DNA of 62,968 nt from positions 1-62,968 of the forward strand of contig JADMJS010000192.1 of the NCBI GenBank assembly GCA_018780435.1. Direction: 5' to 3'. The notes under the pieces were generated by a model. That model searched no databases. It saw only the letters and a list, made by a program, of their open reading frames with translations, and was not told the origin of the DNA. Source of the stretch: Myxococcales bacterium (lineage in GTDB: Bacteria; Myxococcota_A; UBA9042; GCA-2863065). Positions 55,955 through 62,968 of this stretch are shown one piece after another. The position numbers and the translations under genes are program-made. Position 1 is the stretch's first letter. Every line of letters begins with the position of its first letter.

Positions 55955-57748
55955 ATGCTGAACCGCTCCCTCTACCTGACGATGCCTGATGGCGTGCGGC
56001 TCGCGGTCGACGTGCATCTGCCCGCGGGGGACGGTCCTTTTCCCACGATCCTCCATCAGACCCGGTACTTCCGTGCCGTCGGCATGCGGCGCGGGTGGGG
56101 ATGGGTGCCGCTCGCGAGCGCGATGGACACCGACTGGGGGACGCGGCAGCGTTTCCTGGCGGCGGGTTGGGCGTGGGTCAGCGTCTGCGTTCGGGGCTCG
56201 GGGGCGTCGAGCGGAACGAGCCCCTTTCCGTGGTCCGAGCCCGAGGTTCAAGATGGGGCGCGCGTCCTCGACTGGATCGTCGCCCAGCCGTGGTCGGACG
56301 GCCTCGTCGGGTCCACCGGGATCTCCTACGCAGGTACGTCCGCCGAGATGCTCGCGAGCCTTGGCCATCCGGCGCTCCGGGCCATCGCGCCGCGTTTCTC
56401 GTGCTTCGACGTGTACGCCGACGTCGCCTTCCCGGGCGGGCTTCACCTTGAGTCGTTCACCCGCGACTGGGCGACGTTGAATCGGCTACTCGACTCGGGT
56501 GACATCGGCGGGGCCGTCGCGCACAACCTCGGCCTCTCGGGGCGCGGTTGCCGGGATCTCGGCGCTCGCTACGCGTGGCTGAAAGCGGCGGACCATCCCG
56601 CCGCCCGCCGTACGGTTCGTGCGCTCGTGCGGCTCGTGGCCCACGGCGCCGCCCACGTCCACGGCGACCACCGTCGCGACGCCGCCCGGGCCGCGATCGC
56701 CGAACACGCAGGAAACGACGACATCCACGAGGGCGCGCTCCGGGTCACTTGTCGCGATGATGGCGGCCTGTCGCCGAGCGTGCCCGACGCCGCCGTGGAC
56801 TCGTTCAGTCCCCATCGTCGCGCGGAGGCGCTTCGAGACACCGGGGTCGCGGTGCTCAGCTACTCCGGTTGGCTCGACGGCGGTTACGCCGCGGCAGCGG
56901 CCAAGCGGTGGGCCCGCGTCGGCGGCCAGCTCGTGCTCGGCCCATGGAACCACGGAGGACAGGAGGACACGAGCCCCTTTACGCCGCTCGGGCCAGCTCG
57001 GGACGACCACGCCGGCACGCTCCTCGACTTCTTCGACCATCACGTCCGGGGCCGGCCTCGCGAGAACGACGCCCCGGTCCGCTACTTCACGCTCGGCGAG
57101 GAGCGCTGGAAGTCCGCCTCCGAGTGGCCACCCCGGGGGCACGTGTCGCGCTCGCTCTACCTCGGGCCCGCAGACCGCCTCACCGAGACGCTCCCCGTTT
57201 CGTCGGGCGTCACTTCCTACCGCGTCGATCCGGACGTCGGCACGGGTCATCGCTCCCGCTGGAACAGCCTCCTCGGGCTCAAAGCCCCCATCGGGTACGC
57301 GGGCGCCGCCGACCTCTGCCGCCGCGCGACGTGCTTCACGAGCGAGCCGCTCCCGGGGCCGCTCGAAGTCACAGGCAGCCCCAACGTCGCCCTGGCCCTC
57401 GCGTCGAGCCACAGCGACGGCAGCGTCTTCGTCTACCTCGCCGACATCGCGCCAGACGGCCGCGTGACCATCGTCACCGAGGGCATGTTGCGACTGCTAC
57501 ATCGGCGCGGTCGCAGCTACGTGCGCGCCGACGCCAGAGCGCTCGTCCCAGGCGACGCCGAACGGATCGAGGTGGAGCTTCTGCCCGTCTCGTATCGCTT
57601 CGGCGCCGGGCACCGCATACGCCTCGCGCTGACCGGCGCCGACACCGACCACTTTCGGGCCGTCACGGACGCGCCACCGACCATCGAGTGGCTGTGGGGC
57701 GCGGACTGGGCCTCGCGCCTCGTCCTCCCTGTCATCGATGTCTCGTGA
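55955..57748 (+). CDS. CocE/NonD family hydrolase (X-Pro dipeptidyl-peptidase S15-like)
   Basis: 597 residues. TMPDGVRLAVDVHLPAGDGP is the S15 start region. The catalytic serine lies in STGISYAG (Ser124), the aspartate probably in SGWLDGG (Asp308) and the histidine in LGPWNHGG (His333). The C-terminal half (about 350-590) has the jelly-roll domain found in cocaine esterase and X-Pro dipeptidyl peptidases. No signal peptide, so cytoplasmic. The substrate is unknown: an acyl ester, amide or proline peptide. It overlaps the small gene at 57738. Confidence 0.85.
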   Translation: MLNRSLYLTMPDGVRLAVDVHLPAGDGPFPTILHQTRYFRAVGMRRGWGWVPLASAMDTDWGTRQRFLAAGWAWVSVCVRGSGASSGTSPFPWSEPEVQDGARVLDWIVAQPWSDGLVGSTGISYAGTSAEMLASLGHPALRAIAPRFSCFDVYADVAFPGGLHLESFTRDWATLNRLLDSGDIGGAVAHNLGLSGRGCRDLGARYAWLKAADHPAARRTVRALVRLVAHGAAHVHGDHRRDAARAAIAEHAGNDDIHEGALRVTCRDDGGLSPSVPDAAVDSFSPHRRAEALRDTGVAVLSYSGWLDGGYAAAAAKRWARVGGQLVLGPWNHGGQEDTSPFTPLGPARDDHAGTLLDFFDHHVRGRPRENDAPVRYFTLGEERWKSASEWPPRGHVSRSLYLGPADRLTETLPVSSGVTSYRVDPDVGTGHRSRWNSLLGLKAPIGYAGAADLCRRATCFTSEPLPGPLEVTGSPNVALALASSHSDGSVFVYLADIAPDGRVTIVTEGMLRLLHRRGRSYVRADARALVPGDAERIEVELLPVSYRFGAGHRIRLALTGADTDHFRAVTDAPPTIEWLWGADWASRLVLPVIDVS

Positions 57749-58055
57749 ATTTGCACGGCCCGTCCTGGCCGCTAAGCTCACGCATGTGACCGACCCGCTC
57801 CCACCTGAGCTCCCGCTCGTCGATGTGCCGAAGTCGCTTCTGTGGGACTATGCCGAAGCGCCCAAGGATCCCATGTGGCGGCTCCAGCGTATCGCCAGCC
57901 GCTTCCCTGCGATCGGACGCGATCGCGCCACCGTGGCCGCATTGTATCTGGTGCGCCACCACCTGAAGATCCCGCTCGAGACCTTGGATCTGATCGAGAT
58001 CTACGAGGAGAAGTGGCGGGAACGGCTGGAGAATCCGTGTCCGTCGGCGGCCTGA
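57738..58055 (+). CDS. Small conserved-type soluble protein (DUF6922-like, tentative)
   Basis: 105 residues; the ATG overlaps the end of the hydrolase gene by 11 nt, and an in-frame GTG at 57786 would start at TDPLPPELPLVDVPKSLLWD. The core LLWDYAEAPKDPMWRLQRIA and helix RDRATVAALYLVRHHLKIP with IEIYEEKW are alpha-helical, resembling small DUF6922-like proteins that accompany nucleotidyltransferases. None is nearby. No SD is strong. Confidence 0.5.
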   Translation: MSREFARPVLAAKLTHVTDPLPPELPLVDVPKSLLWDYAEAPKDPMWRLQRIASRFPAIGRDRATVAALYLVRHHLKIPLETLDLIEIYEEKWRERLENPCPSAA

Positions 58056-58083
58056 GCGTAGGGCAGCAGTTGCTCCGGAGACA

Positions 58084-58422
58084 CTACGGCTGACAGAAGC
58101 CGTAGGTGCTCCCCGGCCCCTGGTTGCGGTCCGGGAGCGAGCCGGTCCAGTGGCACGCCGTGAGCGGAGCGCCGTCTGTCCACGTGATCTTCCAGTAGCG
58201 ACACGACAGTCCCTCGCCGCACTCGTGTCCGAGAGGGTCGCAGGTCTTCATACAGAGGCCCATTCGCGTCGACGTGGGGTGGGGACTTACGCATCGTCCT
58301 CCCTCGTCGCACTGGTCGTCCGCTGTGCCGAGCTCAAGGCACTGCCGTGTTTGCGGAACGGCCTCGGGTACCCCCCAGAAGGCGCAGAAGAGCCCCGTGT
58401 CGCAGTCGTCTTCGCCGATCAC
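58084..58422 (-). CDS. Cys-rich protein fragment (no signal peptide)
   Basis: 112 residues from a GTG, but coherent coding extends about 30 codons further upstream (for example a GGQCTRPNG stretch) to a stop at about 58510, without a plausible start. The cysteines follow a pattern as in secreted CxxDxxDxC proteins (DDCDTGLFC, CLELGTADDQCDEGGRC, CMKTCDPLGHEC, LSCRYW). Absence of an export signal suggests the 5' part is lost or frame-shifted. It may be a truncated surface protein. Confidence 0.5.
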   Translation of the reverse strand: MIGEDDCDTGLFCAFWGVPEAVPQTRQCLELGTADDQCDEGGRCVSPHPTSTRMGLCMKTCDPLGHECGEGLSCRYWKITWTDGAPLTACHWTGSLPDRNQGPGSTYGFCQP

Positions 58423-58653
58423 GCCATTGGGTCGCGTGCACTGACCTCCCTTCTGTACCCCCGAATGGGGAGAGTCGTGAGGCAGTGTCGGAAGCTCTTG
58501 AGAGCAGCGTAGTCAAAGGGTCTGGCCTCGGGAACGTCGAAGAAAGCTTGGGCTGGACGGGCCCCCACGGGCTCCTCGATTTCCGCGACCAATCGACCAG
58601 ATTGCATCGCCTATACCGCTCAGATAGCCTAACGGGCAGCACCGGGAGGCCCC

Positions 58654-59886
58654 ATGTTCATTCGTTCGTCCTTTGCTGCTCTCGTTCTCGCCTCCGCGCT
58701 CGGCCTCTCCGGGATGGCGAGTGCCGCAGACACAGTGTCCGTGCAAGGTCGGCTCACGAACCTAGCCGGCATTGGGGTCGACGGCGTGTATGCGTTGACC
58801 TTCTCCCTCCGCACCCCCGATGGCACGCTCGTCCACAAGGAGACCCAGCCCGGCGTCAAAGTGGTGGAAGGCGTCTTCAGCGTGCGGCTGGGGACAGAGA
58901 CCCTCCTCGCGCCAGGCATCTTCGCCAACAACCCCGTCCTCCTGTTCACGACGGAGGTCGGTGGCGAGCCCGTCGGCGAGCCGGTGCCGCTCGACTCCGT
59001 CCCTTTCGCCTTCCACGCCGACACCGCGCAGGTGGGGCGTGCGCTCGAGGTGCTCTCGGCGGCGCCGTCGTGTTCGGCGTCGTCGGTGGGCCGCATGTAC
59101 TTCGACGCGGAAGACCAGCTCGCCTATTTCTGTACAGGCGCGGGTTGGCAGGCCTTCCAAGGCCCGCCGGGCGCCGATGGCCAGCCCGGCGAGCCGGGGG
59201 TCGATGGCGCCCAAGGGCCGAAGGGTGACACGGGAGACATCGGACCAACCGGGCTGAAGGGAGACATCGGAGCACAGGGGCTGAAGGGAGACATCGGACC
59301 ACAAGGGACGAAAGGCGACACGGGCGCCCAGGGGGCCCCGGGGCCCCAGGGCGACCAAGGTCCGCCGGGCGACCCCAAAGCGACCTACACCGTGTGGGGC
59401 GCTCAGAGCTGTGCCTCTGGCCACACCCTCCTCTACAAGGGCCACACGTCGAACGTGGTCGGTACCGGCGGTTCTGGAACGCCGTTCTGCCTCTCGGAGA
59501 GCTTCACGACGGCGGGCTGGACCAATTGGTCCGGCGGGCTCGTGTGGCGCGCTAACTCCGCAGGCTCGGCCGACCTACGAGGGCAATACTCCCAAGCGGC
59601 CAACGAAGTGACGTGCGCCGTTTGTCAGGGAACCGTCTACGTCAACTGGGGCAACCTCAGCTGCGCCGCCGGCTGGCAGGGCTTCTACGACGGGTGGATC
59701 GGCGCGTTCGCAGGGGGCTGGGGCAACGGCTGGTCTGCCGGCGGGACGATCTGCCTCCACCCGAACGCCGGGGCCAATTGGACGAACTGGGACTCGATGA
59801 TGGTGATGAAGGCGCTCGGGTCGTCGGGTGACAACCGGGTCCAGTACATGAACACCCAGGATTTCCGCTGTCGGGTCTGTTACTGA
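58654..59886 (+). CDS. Collagen-like secreted protein with duplicated C-terminal domain resembling short-chain collagen C4
   Basis: 410 residues; SD GGGAGG 5 nt before the ATG. Signal peptide [18 protein letters not shown]. The N-terminal 145 residues are a beta-rich domain ([16 protein letters not shown]). Residues 170-241 are 24 uninterrupted Gly-X-Y triplets ([16 protein letters not shown]...), a collagen-like triple helix. The C-terminal 165 residues are two related units, each with YxxWG, a Cys, a YxG, CL, WTNW and a final CxxC or CRVC. These match what I recall of the animal/sponge short-chain collagen C4 domain. It probably forms a trimeric fibre or head on the surface. Confidence 0.75.
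   Translation: MFIRSSFAALVLASALGLSGMASAADTVSVQGRLTNLAGIGVDGVYALTFSLRTPDGTLVHKETQPGVKVVEGVFSVRLGTETLLAPGIFANNPVLLFTTEVGGEPVGEPVPLDSVPFAFHADTAQVGRALEVLSAAPSCSASSVGRMYFDAEDQLAYFCTGAGWQAFQGPPGADGQPGEPGVDGAQGPKGDTGDIGPTGLKGDIGAQGLKGDIGPQGTKGDTGAQGAPGPQGDQGPPGDPKATYTVWGAQSCASGHTLLYKGHTSNVVGTGGSGTPFCLSESFTTAGWTNWSGGLVWRANSAGSADLRGQYSQAANEVTCAVCQGTVYVNWGNLSCAAGWQGFYDGWIGAFAGGWGNGWSAGGTICLHPNAGANWTNWDSMMVMKALGSSGDNRVQYMNTQDFRCRVCY
59161..59376 (+). repeat. Uninterrupted Gly-X-Y collagen repeat (24 triplets)
   Basis: Each 9-bp unit begins with GGN, and the pattern holds without a break for 24 triplets. GDI, GLK, GPQ and GDT triplets recur, with many imperfect 27-bp or 36-bp internal repeats. Confidence 0.9.
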
Positions 59887-59918
59887 TCCGGTAGGTCGCC
59901 GCCGAGGGAGCCGACACG

Positions 59919-60299
59919 ATGACTGAGAGTGTCTTCTTGGGCCTGAAGCCCACGGCCGACGACGTGCGAACCGGGCTCTTCGGCGGGGTTGGTTCGGTCT
60001 CGGTATGGAACCTGCTCGGGCGTCAGCGTGCAGCGCCCTTCACGGCGGTCCTCGCGTGTGAGCTCTCTCCCGGGGCCGACGTCGGGCGCCACGTCCAGCA
60101 GCGCGACGCCGAGCTGCTCATTGGGCTCGAGGGGACGGGGCTGGTCACGATCGCCGGTGTGACCAAGACCTTCGGCGCCGGTGTGGTACACCACGTCGCC
60201 TTTGGGACGTCACTCGCGATTCGGAACACGAGCGGGACGGCGTCGTTACGTTACTTGATCATCAAGGGGACGCCGCCTTCTACGGCAGACGCGAAATGA
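59919..60299 (+). CDS. Small cupin-domain protein
   Basis: 126 residues; GAGGGAG before the ATG. FTAVLACELSPGADVGRHVQ ... ELLIGLEGTG and VVHHVAFGTSLAI give the two cupin motifs, with histidines at VGRHVQQRDAE and HHV that could be metal ligands. Stand-alone small cupins bind small effectors or metals. It ends 2 nt before the end of the convergent radical SAM gene, so the two are not an operon. Confidence 0.7.
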   Translation: MTESVFLGLKPTADDVRTGLFGGVGSVSVWNLLGRQRAAPFTAVLACELSPGADVGRHVQQRDAELLIGLEGTGLVTIAGVTKTFGAGVVHHVAFGTSLAIRNTSGTASLRYLIIKGTPPSTADAK

Positions 60300-60301
60300 T
60301 C

Positions 60302-61645
60302 TCAGCGGGGCCGGAGGCGCTCGTCGAGCTCGGCCTTGGTCCACGCGCCGCCGCTCTTCGGGCCGAGCGCCATCAGCCGATTCAATGGGACGCCGCCCAC
60401 GCTTGGGGTCTCGCCCGGCGGCGGTAAGGGTTCGAGCGCGAGCTCGTAGCGCCCATGGTCGAAGGGGAGGCCGGGCGCCGCTTCGACCTTCACGATGCGC
60501 TCGCGTAGGCCCTGGGCTTCGAGCTCGGTCGCACGATGGATACAGTAGGGGTTGTTGCCGGCGCGGCCGAGGAGGCTATGCGCGGTCCAGGTGCAGCCGC
60601 CCATGCAGGTGTCGGCGTAGTAGCAGGTGCGGCAAAAGCCCCAAAGATCCGCGATGGTACGCTCACGGATGACCCTCAGCTCGGGTGCGTTGGCGATGAT
60701 CTCGGCGAGCCGGGTCTCCCGCACACTCCCACCGCCGTAGACCGAGGTCGGCAGTGATGGGCAGCCCTTGATCTGCCCATCGGCCTCGACGCCCATGGCC
60801 CACTGCCCGGCGGGGCAGCCGCCCCAGTGGGCGCCATCCTCGCCGCCGTAGCGGAGCTCGTGTTCGTAGGGGCCGAAGTAGCCGACGTTGTTGCCGGGGA
60901 AGAGCAGGATGCCCTTCGGCCGCAGCTTCTCCTGTTGAATCCACACGAGGAGCGGGAAGAGCTCGAGCAGCTCGTAGGGCTGGAGGAGCAGGTCGGGCCG
61001 GTCGGCGGCGCGGCCCATCGCGACCGAGAGCTGCACCTGCCAAGCGCGCGACCCGACCTCGACGAGGAGGTCGGCGAGGGCGGGCAGCTCCGGGAGCGAG
61101 ATGCGGTTCACCTGGCTGTTGGTCGTGAGGCGTATCGGGGAGGCGGCGACCCGCGAGCAGGCGTCCACGGCGGCTCGCCACGAGCCCTTCACGCCGCGTT
61201 GGGCGTCATGGGAGGCTTCGAGGCCGTCGAGGGAGATGGAGATGGAGCGCATCCCCGCGTCCGTGGCTTGCGAGATTCGTTCGGCCGTCAAGCTGCGGGC
61301 ACCCGTCGCCATCCCGCAGATCATGCCGAGGCGCGTGATCTCGCCTGCGATAAGGTGCCAGTCGTCGCGAAGGTAGGCCTCGCCGCCGATCAGCACGACT
61401 TCGCGGACTCCAACATCGGCGAGCTGGCGTGCCAGATCGAAACACTCGGCGGTCGTGAGCTCGCTGGTCCGCGCCTTGCCGGCGCGTGAGCCGCAGTGTT
61501 TGCAGCCGAGATCGCAGCGCAGTGTGATCTCCCAGATGCAGTAGAGCGGCCGGGGCGCGCCGGGGTTCTTCGCGGGGTGCCTCGCGAGCTGGCCGGGATC
61601 CGCGGCTGCTCCGGCGCCCTCCGGCCCGGCCGCGGCGAGGGTCAC
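60302..61645 (-). CDS. Radical SAM/SPASM domain protein
   Basis: 447 residues from a GTG overlapping the upstream stop (GTGA). CDLGCKHC (Cys44, Cys48, Cys51) is the CxxxCxxC radical SAM cluster site. GGEAYLRDDWHLI is the nearby GGE-type motif. The C-terminal SPASM region is complete: CPAGQWAMGVEADGQIKGC, then CRTCYYADTCMGGC and a last PYC, fitting the two auxiliary cluster sets. The end is Pro/Leu-rich. Such proteins modify ribosomal peptides or small proteins. The coupled upstream gene is the natural candidate substrate or partner. Confidence 0.85.
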   Translation of the reverse strand: MTLAAAGPEGAGAAADPGQLARHPAKNPGAPRPLYCIWEITLRCDLGCKHCGSRAGKARTSELTTAECFDLARQLADVGVREVVLIGGEAYLRDDWHLIAGEITRLGMICGMATGARSLTAERISQATDAGMRSISISLDGLEASHDAQRGVKGSWRAAVDACSRVAASPIRLTTNSQVNRISLPELPALADLLVEVGSRAWQVQLSVAMGRAADRPDLLLQPYELLELFPLLVWIQQEKLRPKGILLFPGNNVGYFGPYEHELRYGGEDGAHWGGCPAGQWAMGVEADGQIKGCPSLPTSVYGGGSVRETRLAEIIANAPELRVIRERTIADLWGFCRTCYYADTCMGGCTWTAHSLLGRAGNNPYCIHRATELEAQGLRERIVKVEAAPGLPFDHGRYELALEPLPPPGETPSVGGVPLNRLMALGPKSGGAWTKAELDERLRPR

Positions 61646-62283
61646 TGATTCTCTTCCGGATCCGGCGGGTTACAGCACTCGGCATACACGTTCGGGTCCG
61701 GCGGGATGCCGTAGTCGCACTCGCAGCAGACCGTCTGACAGAGGTCGATGATATCCTGGTCCGCGGTGTCCTGCTCGGAGACGTCGGACCCGCTGGTGTC
61801 CTCGTCGATGGCGTCGGCGCTCCAGAGGTCTTCGGTGGGGCCCGTGTCGCCTGCCCCGAGGTCCTCGGTAGTGATCGTGTCGATCGCAGGACCGGTGTCC
61901 TGGTCGGGGCCGGTGTCGTCGATGGCGCCGGTGTCGTCGATGGCGCCGGTGTCGTCGATGGCAACGGTGTCGCCGAGGACGTCCTCGGTCACGGTGGTGT
62001 CGTCCGGGCCGGGGAGTTCGGAGTCGATGACATCGCCAGCGGTCGAGACGTCCTTCGCGGTCGATGCGGAGTCGGATTCGCAGGCGATGGCGCCTTGGCT
62101 GAGAAGCGCCGCCGCCAGGAGGCCCCCGCGACCCCGAAGGCTCGCACGCGATGTCGCCGCCGACAGCGACGCCCCGCAGAACGGGCACGCAGTCCCCCCG
62201 ATGGTGGCGCCGAGGCGGATGTGCTGCGAACAGGAGGGGCAGCGGGTGAAGCCGCGGGTGCTGACCTTGAAGACGCGTTGCAT
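61642..62283 (-). CDS. Zinc-ribbon/acidic-repeat protein with Cys-rich tail, coupled to radical SAM enzyme
   Basis: 213 residues. N-terminal ribbon CPSC (Cys15/18) and CPFC (Cys33/36), then a hydrophobic segment GGLLAAALLSQGAIAC. A long Asp/Thr-rich low-complexity region with ID-D-T-G-type repeats follows (DDTGAIDDTG). The last 34 residues hold six Cys (CQTVCCECDYG, YAECCN). Its stop overlaps the radical SAM start by 4 nt, implying fixed stoichiometry. It may be a RiPP-like substrate, with the Cys-rich tail modified, or a partner protein. No homolog recognised. Confidence 0.6.
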   Translation of the reverse strand: MQRVFKVSTRGFTRCPSCSQHIRLGATIGGTACPFCGASLSAATSRASLRGRGGLLAAALLSQGAIACESDSASTAKDVSTAGDVIDSELPGPDDTTVTEDVLGDTVAIDDTGAIDDTGAIDDTGPDQDTGPAIDTITTEDLGAGDTGPTEDLWSADAIDEDTSGSDVSEQDTADQDIIDLCQTVCCECDYGIPPDPNVYAECCNPPDPEENQ

Positions 62284-62339
62284 GGGGGCTACTCCGACCT
62301 CGGTGCAGTGAGCCGTGTCCGGGTCGTGATGAGTCTAGC

Positions 62340-62968
62340 TCATCGACCCCCGTCACGTCGCGGAATGTCGTCGTCCGGGCCCCGGTGCTCGTCCGGCCCC
62401 CGCCGCTCGCCGGGCCCCTGCCGGTCCAGGCGCAACGCATCACATCGTGATTCGTCACGCGGCGGGAAGTCCGAGACGCGTCGCACGACCATGGCGGGCC
62501 GCCAGTGGGCTTCGCGTCGGTCGAGGATGCCGTCGGGGCCAATGACGATGCCCGAGTCGTCGCCACCGGGCCCGGGACACGACACCGCGGGCCAGGCCTT
62601 CGGCACCAGCACGAGGCGGCGACCGTCTTCAGAGCGGGACTCGGGGTCTTCGATGAGCTCGTAAGACCACGGGTGGTTCGACACCAGGACCGGCTTTGTG
62701 GGGCGGTCGTGGCGTTCGACCACGAGGATCTCGAGCGCGATGGGCCGGCCGTCCACGAGGACTCGGATGGCGTCGATGGGCTGCTGGCCGTCGCCGAGCA
62801 GGCCGAGCGTCAGGTAGCGGGTGCGGCGCGGGCCGCGGGCGTCCTCGGGGGTGGTGATGGCGACCTCGATCTCGGAGGTTCGCGACATGGTCACGGTCGC
62901 CACGTCGGCGGCGGTCTCGAGCGCGATCGCGAAGGGGACGTAGTCCTTCGTGAGCTCGAAGTCGTTTG
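62340..62968 (-). CDS. Protein of unknown family, partial at the right edge
   Basis: Open reading from the stop at 62340 to the window edge; the real start is beyond 62968 (the frame is coherent through NDFELTKDYVPF). About 209 codons are seen. The visible part is Arg/Val/Pro-rich with beta-strand phrases (VAITTPEDARGP, TLGLLGDGQQPID, SYELIEDPES). The C-terminus is a basic/acidic low-complexity tail. A function cannot be given. It could be the first gene of the operon leading into the zinc-ribbon and radical SAM genes (about 56 nt spacing). Confidence 0.55.
   Translation of the reverse strand, partial: NDFELTKDYVPFAIALETAADVATVTMSRTSEIEVAITTPEDARGPRRTRYLTLGLLGDGQQPIDAIRVLVDGRPIALEILVVERHDRPTKPVLVSNHPWSYELIEDPESRSEDGRRLVLVPKAWPAVSCPGPGGDDSGIVIGPDGILDRREAHWRPAMVVRRVSDFPPRDESRCDALRLDRQGPGERRGPDEHRGPDDDIPRRDGGR

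Overview
The window is high-GC DNA with dense, short-spaced genes, a mixture of ATG, GTG and TTG starts, and many 4-nt ATGA/GTGA start-stop overlaps. Several features point to a Myxococcota (deltaproteobacterial) chromosome: a protein ending in a MYXO-CTERM-like Cys/transmembrane/Arg tail, many lipoproteins whose mature N-terminus is an acidic low-complexity stalk (DG[TAS]D repeats), DUF6178, FHA-TPR and kelch proteins, and planctomycete/myxobacterial DUF1501/DUF1552/DUF1592 proteins. Taxonomy is inferred from gene content only. I recognised no tRNA, rRNA, CRISPR array or intact insertion sequence.

Layout. 1-9287: surface and lipoprotein genes, including a minus-strand run (PEGA protein, kelch lipoprotein, small secreted protein, acidic-stalk lipoprotein) and two Cys-rich proteins. 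9379-12412: a DUF6178 protein divergent from a VanY-like lipoprotein with a MYXO-CTERM-like tail. 12428-14280: a coupled AAA ATPase/TOPRIM-like pair, probably a defence module. 14329-18134: Tol-type envelope operon tolQ-tolR-tolA/tonB-tolB without pal. 18478-29059: FHA-TPR protein, M15-like secreted protein, DnaC-like loader, CBM9-like lipoprotein, GH57 glucan branching enzyme, K+-dependent-type membrane pyrophosphatase and a small secreted protein behind a sigma-54-like promoter.

29109-47449: an accessory region of secreted or exported proteins. It has a DUF1501/haem-motif lipoprotein/ASPIC-UnbV cassette, a very large LamG plus DUF6259-like protein with a frame break near its N-terminus, an FG-GAP lipoprotein, and a DUF1592/DUF1552 pair. 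It also carries a displaced copy of part of the DUF1552 gene and a polyprenyl synthetase remnant, so it has been rearranged.

47526-53299: a tight five-gene minus-strand operon of two asparagine-synthetase homologues that both lack the glutaminase nucleophile Cys, a zinc-ribbon membrane protein, a membrane-anchored beta-rich protein and a cupin. This is the best candidate for an undescribed pathway. 53474-58422: decaying DNA (a WYL-regulator pseudogene with an in-frame stop, gene-poor gaps), small lipoproteins, a CocE/NonD hydrolase and a broken Cys-rich gene. 58654-62968: a collagen-like protein whose duplicated C-terminal domain resembles the animal short-chain collagen C4 domain, a small cupin, a radical SAM/SPASM enzyme translationally coupled to a zinc-ribbon/acidic-repeat/Cys-tail protein, and a gene running off the right edge.
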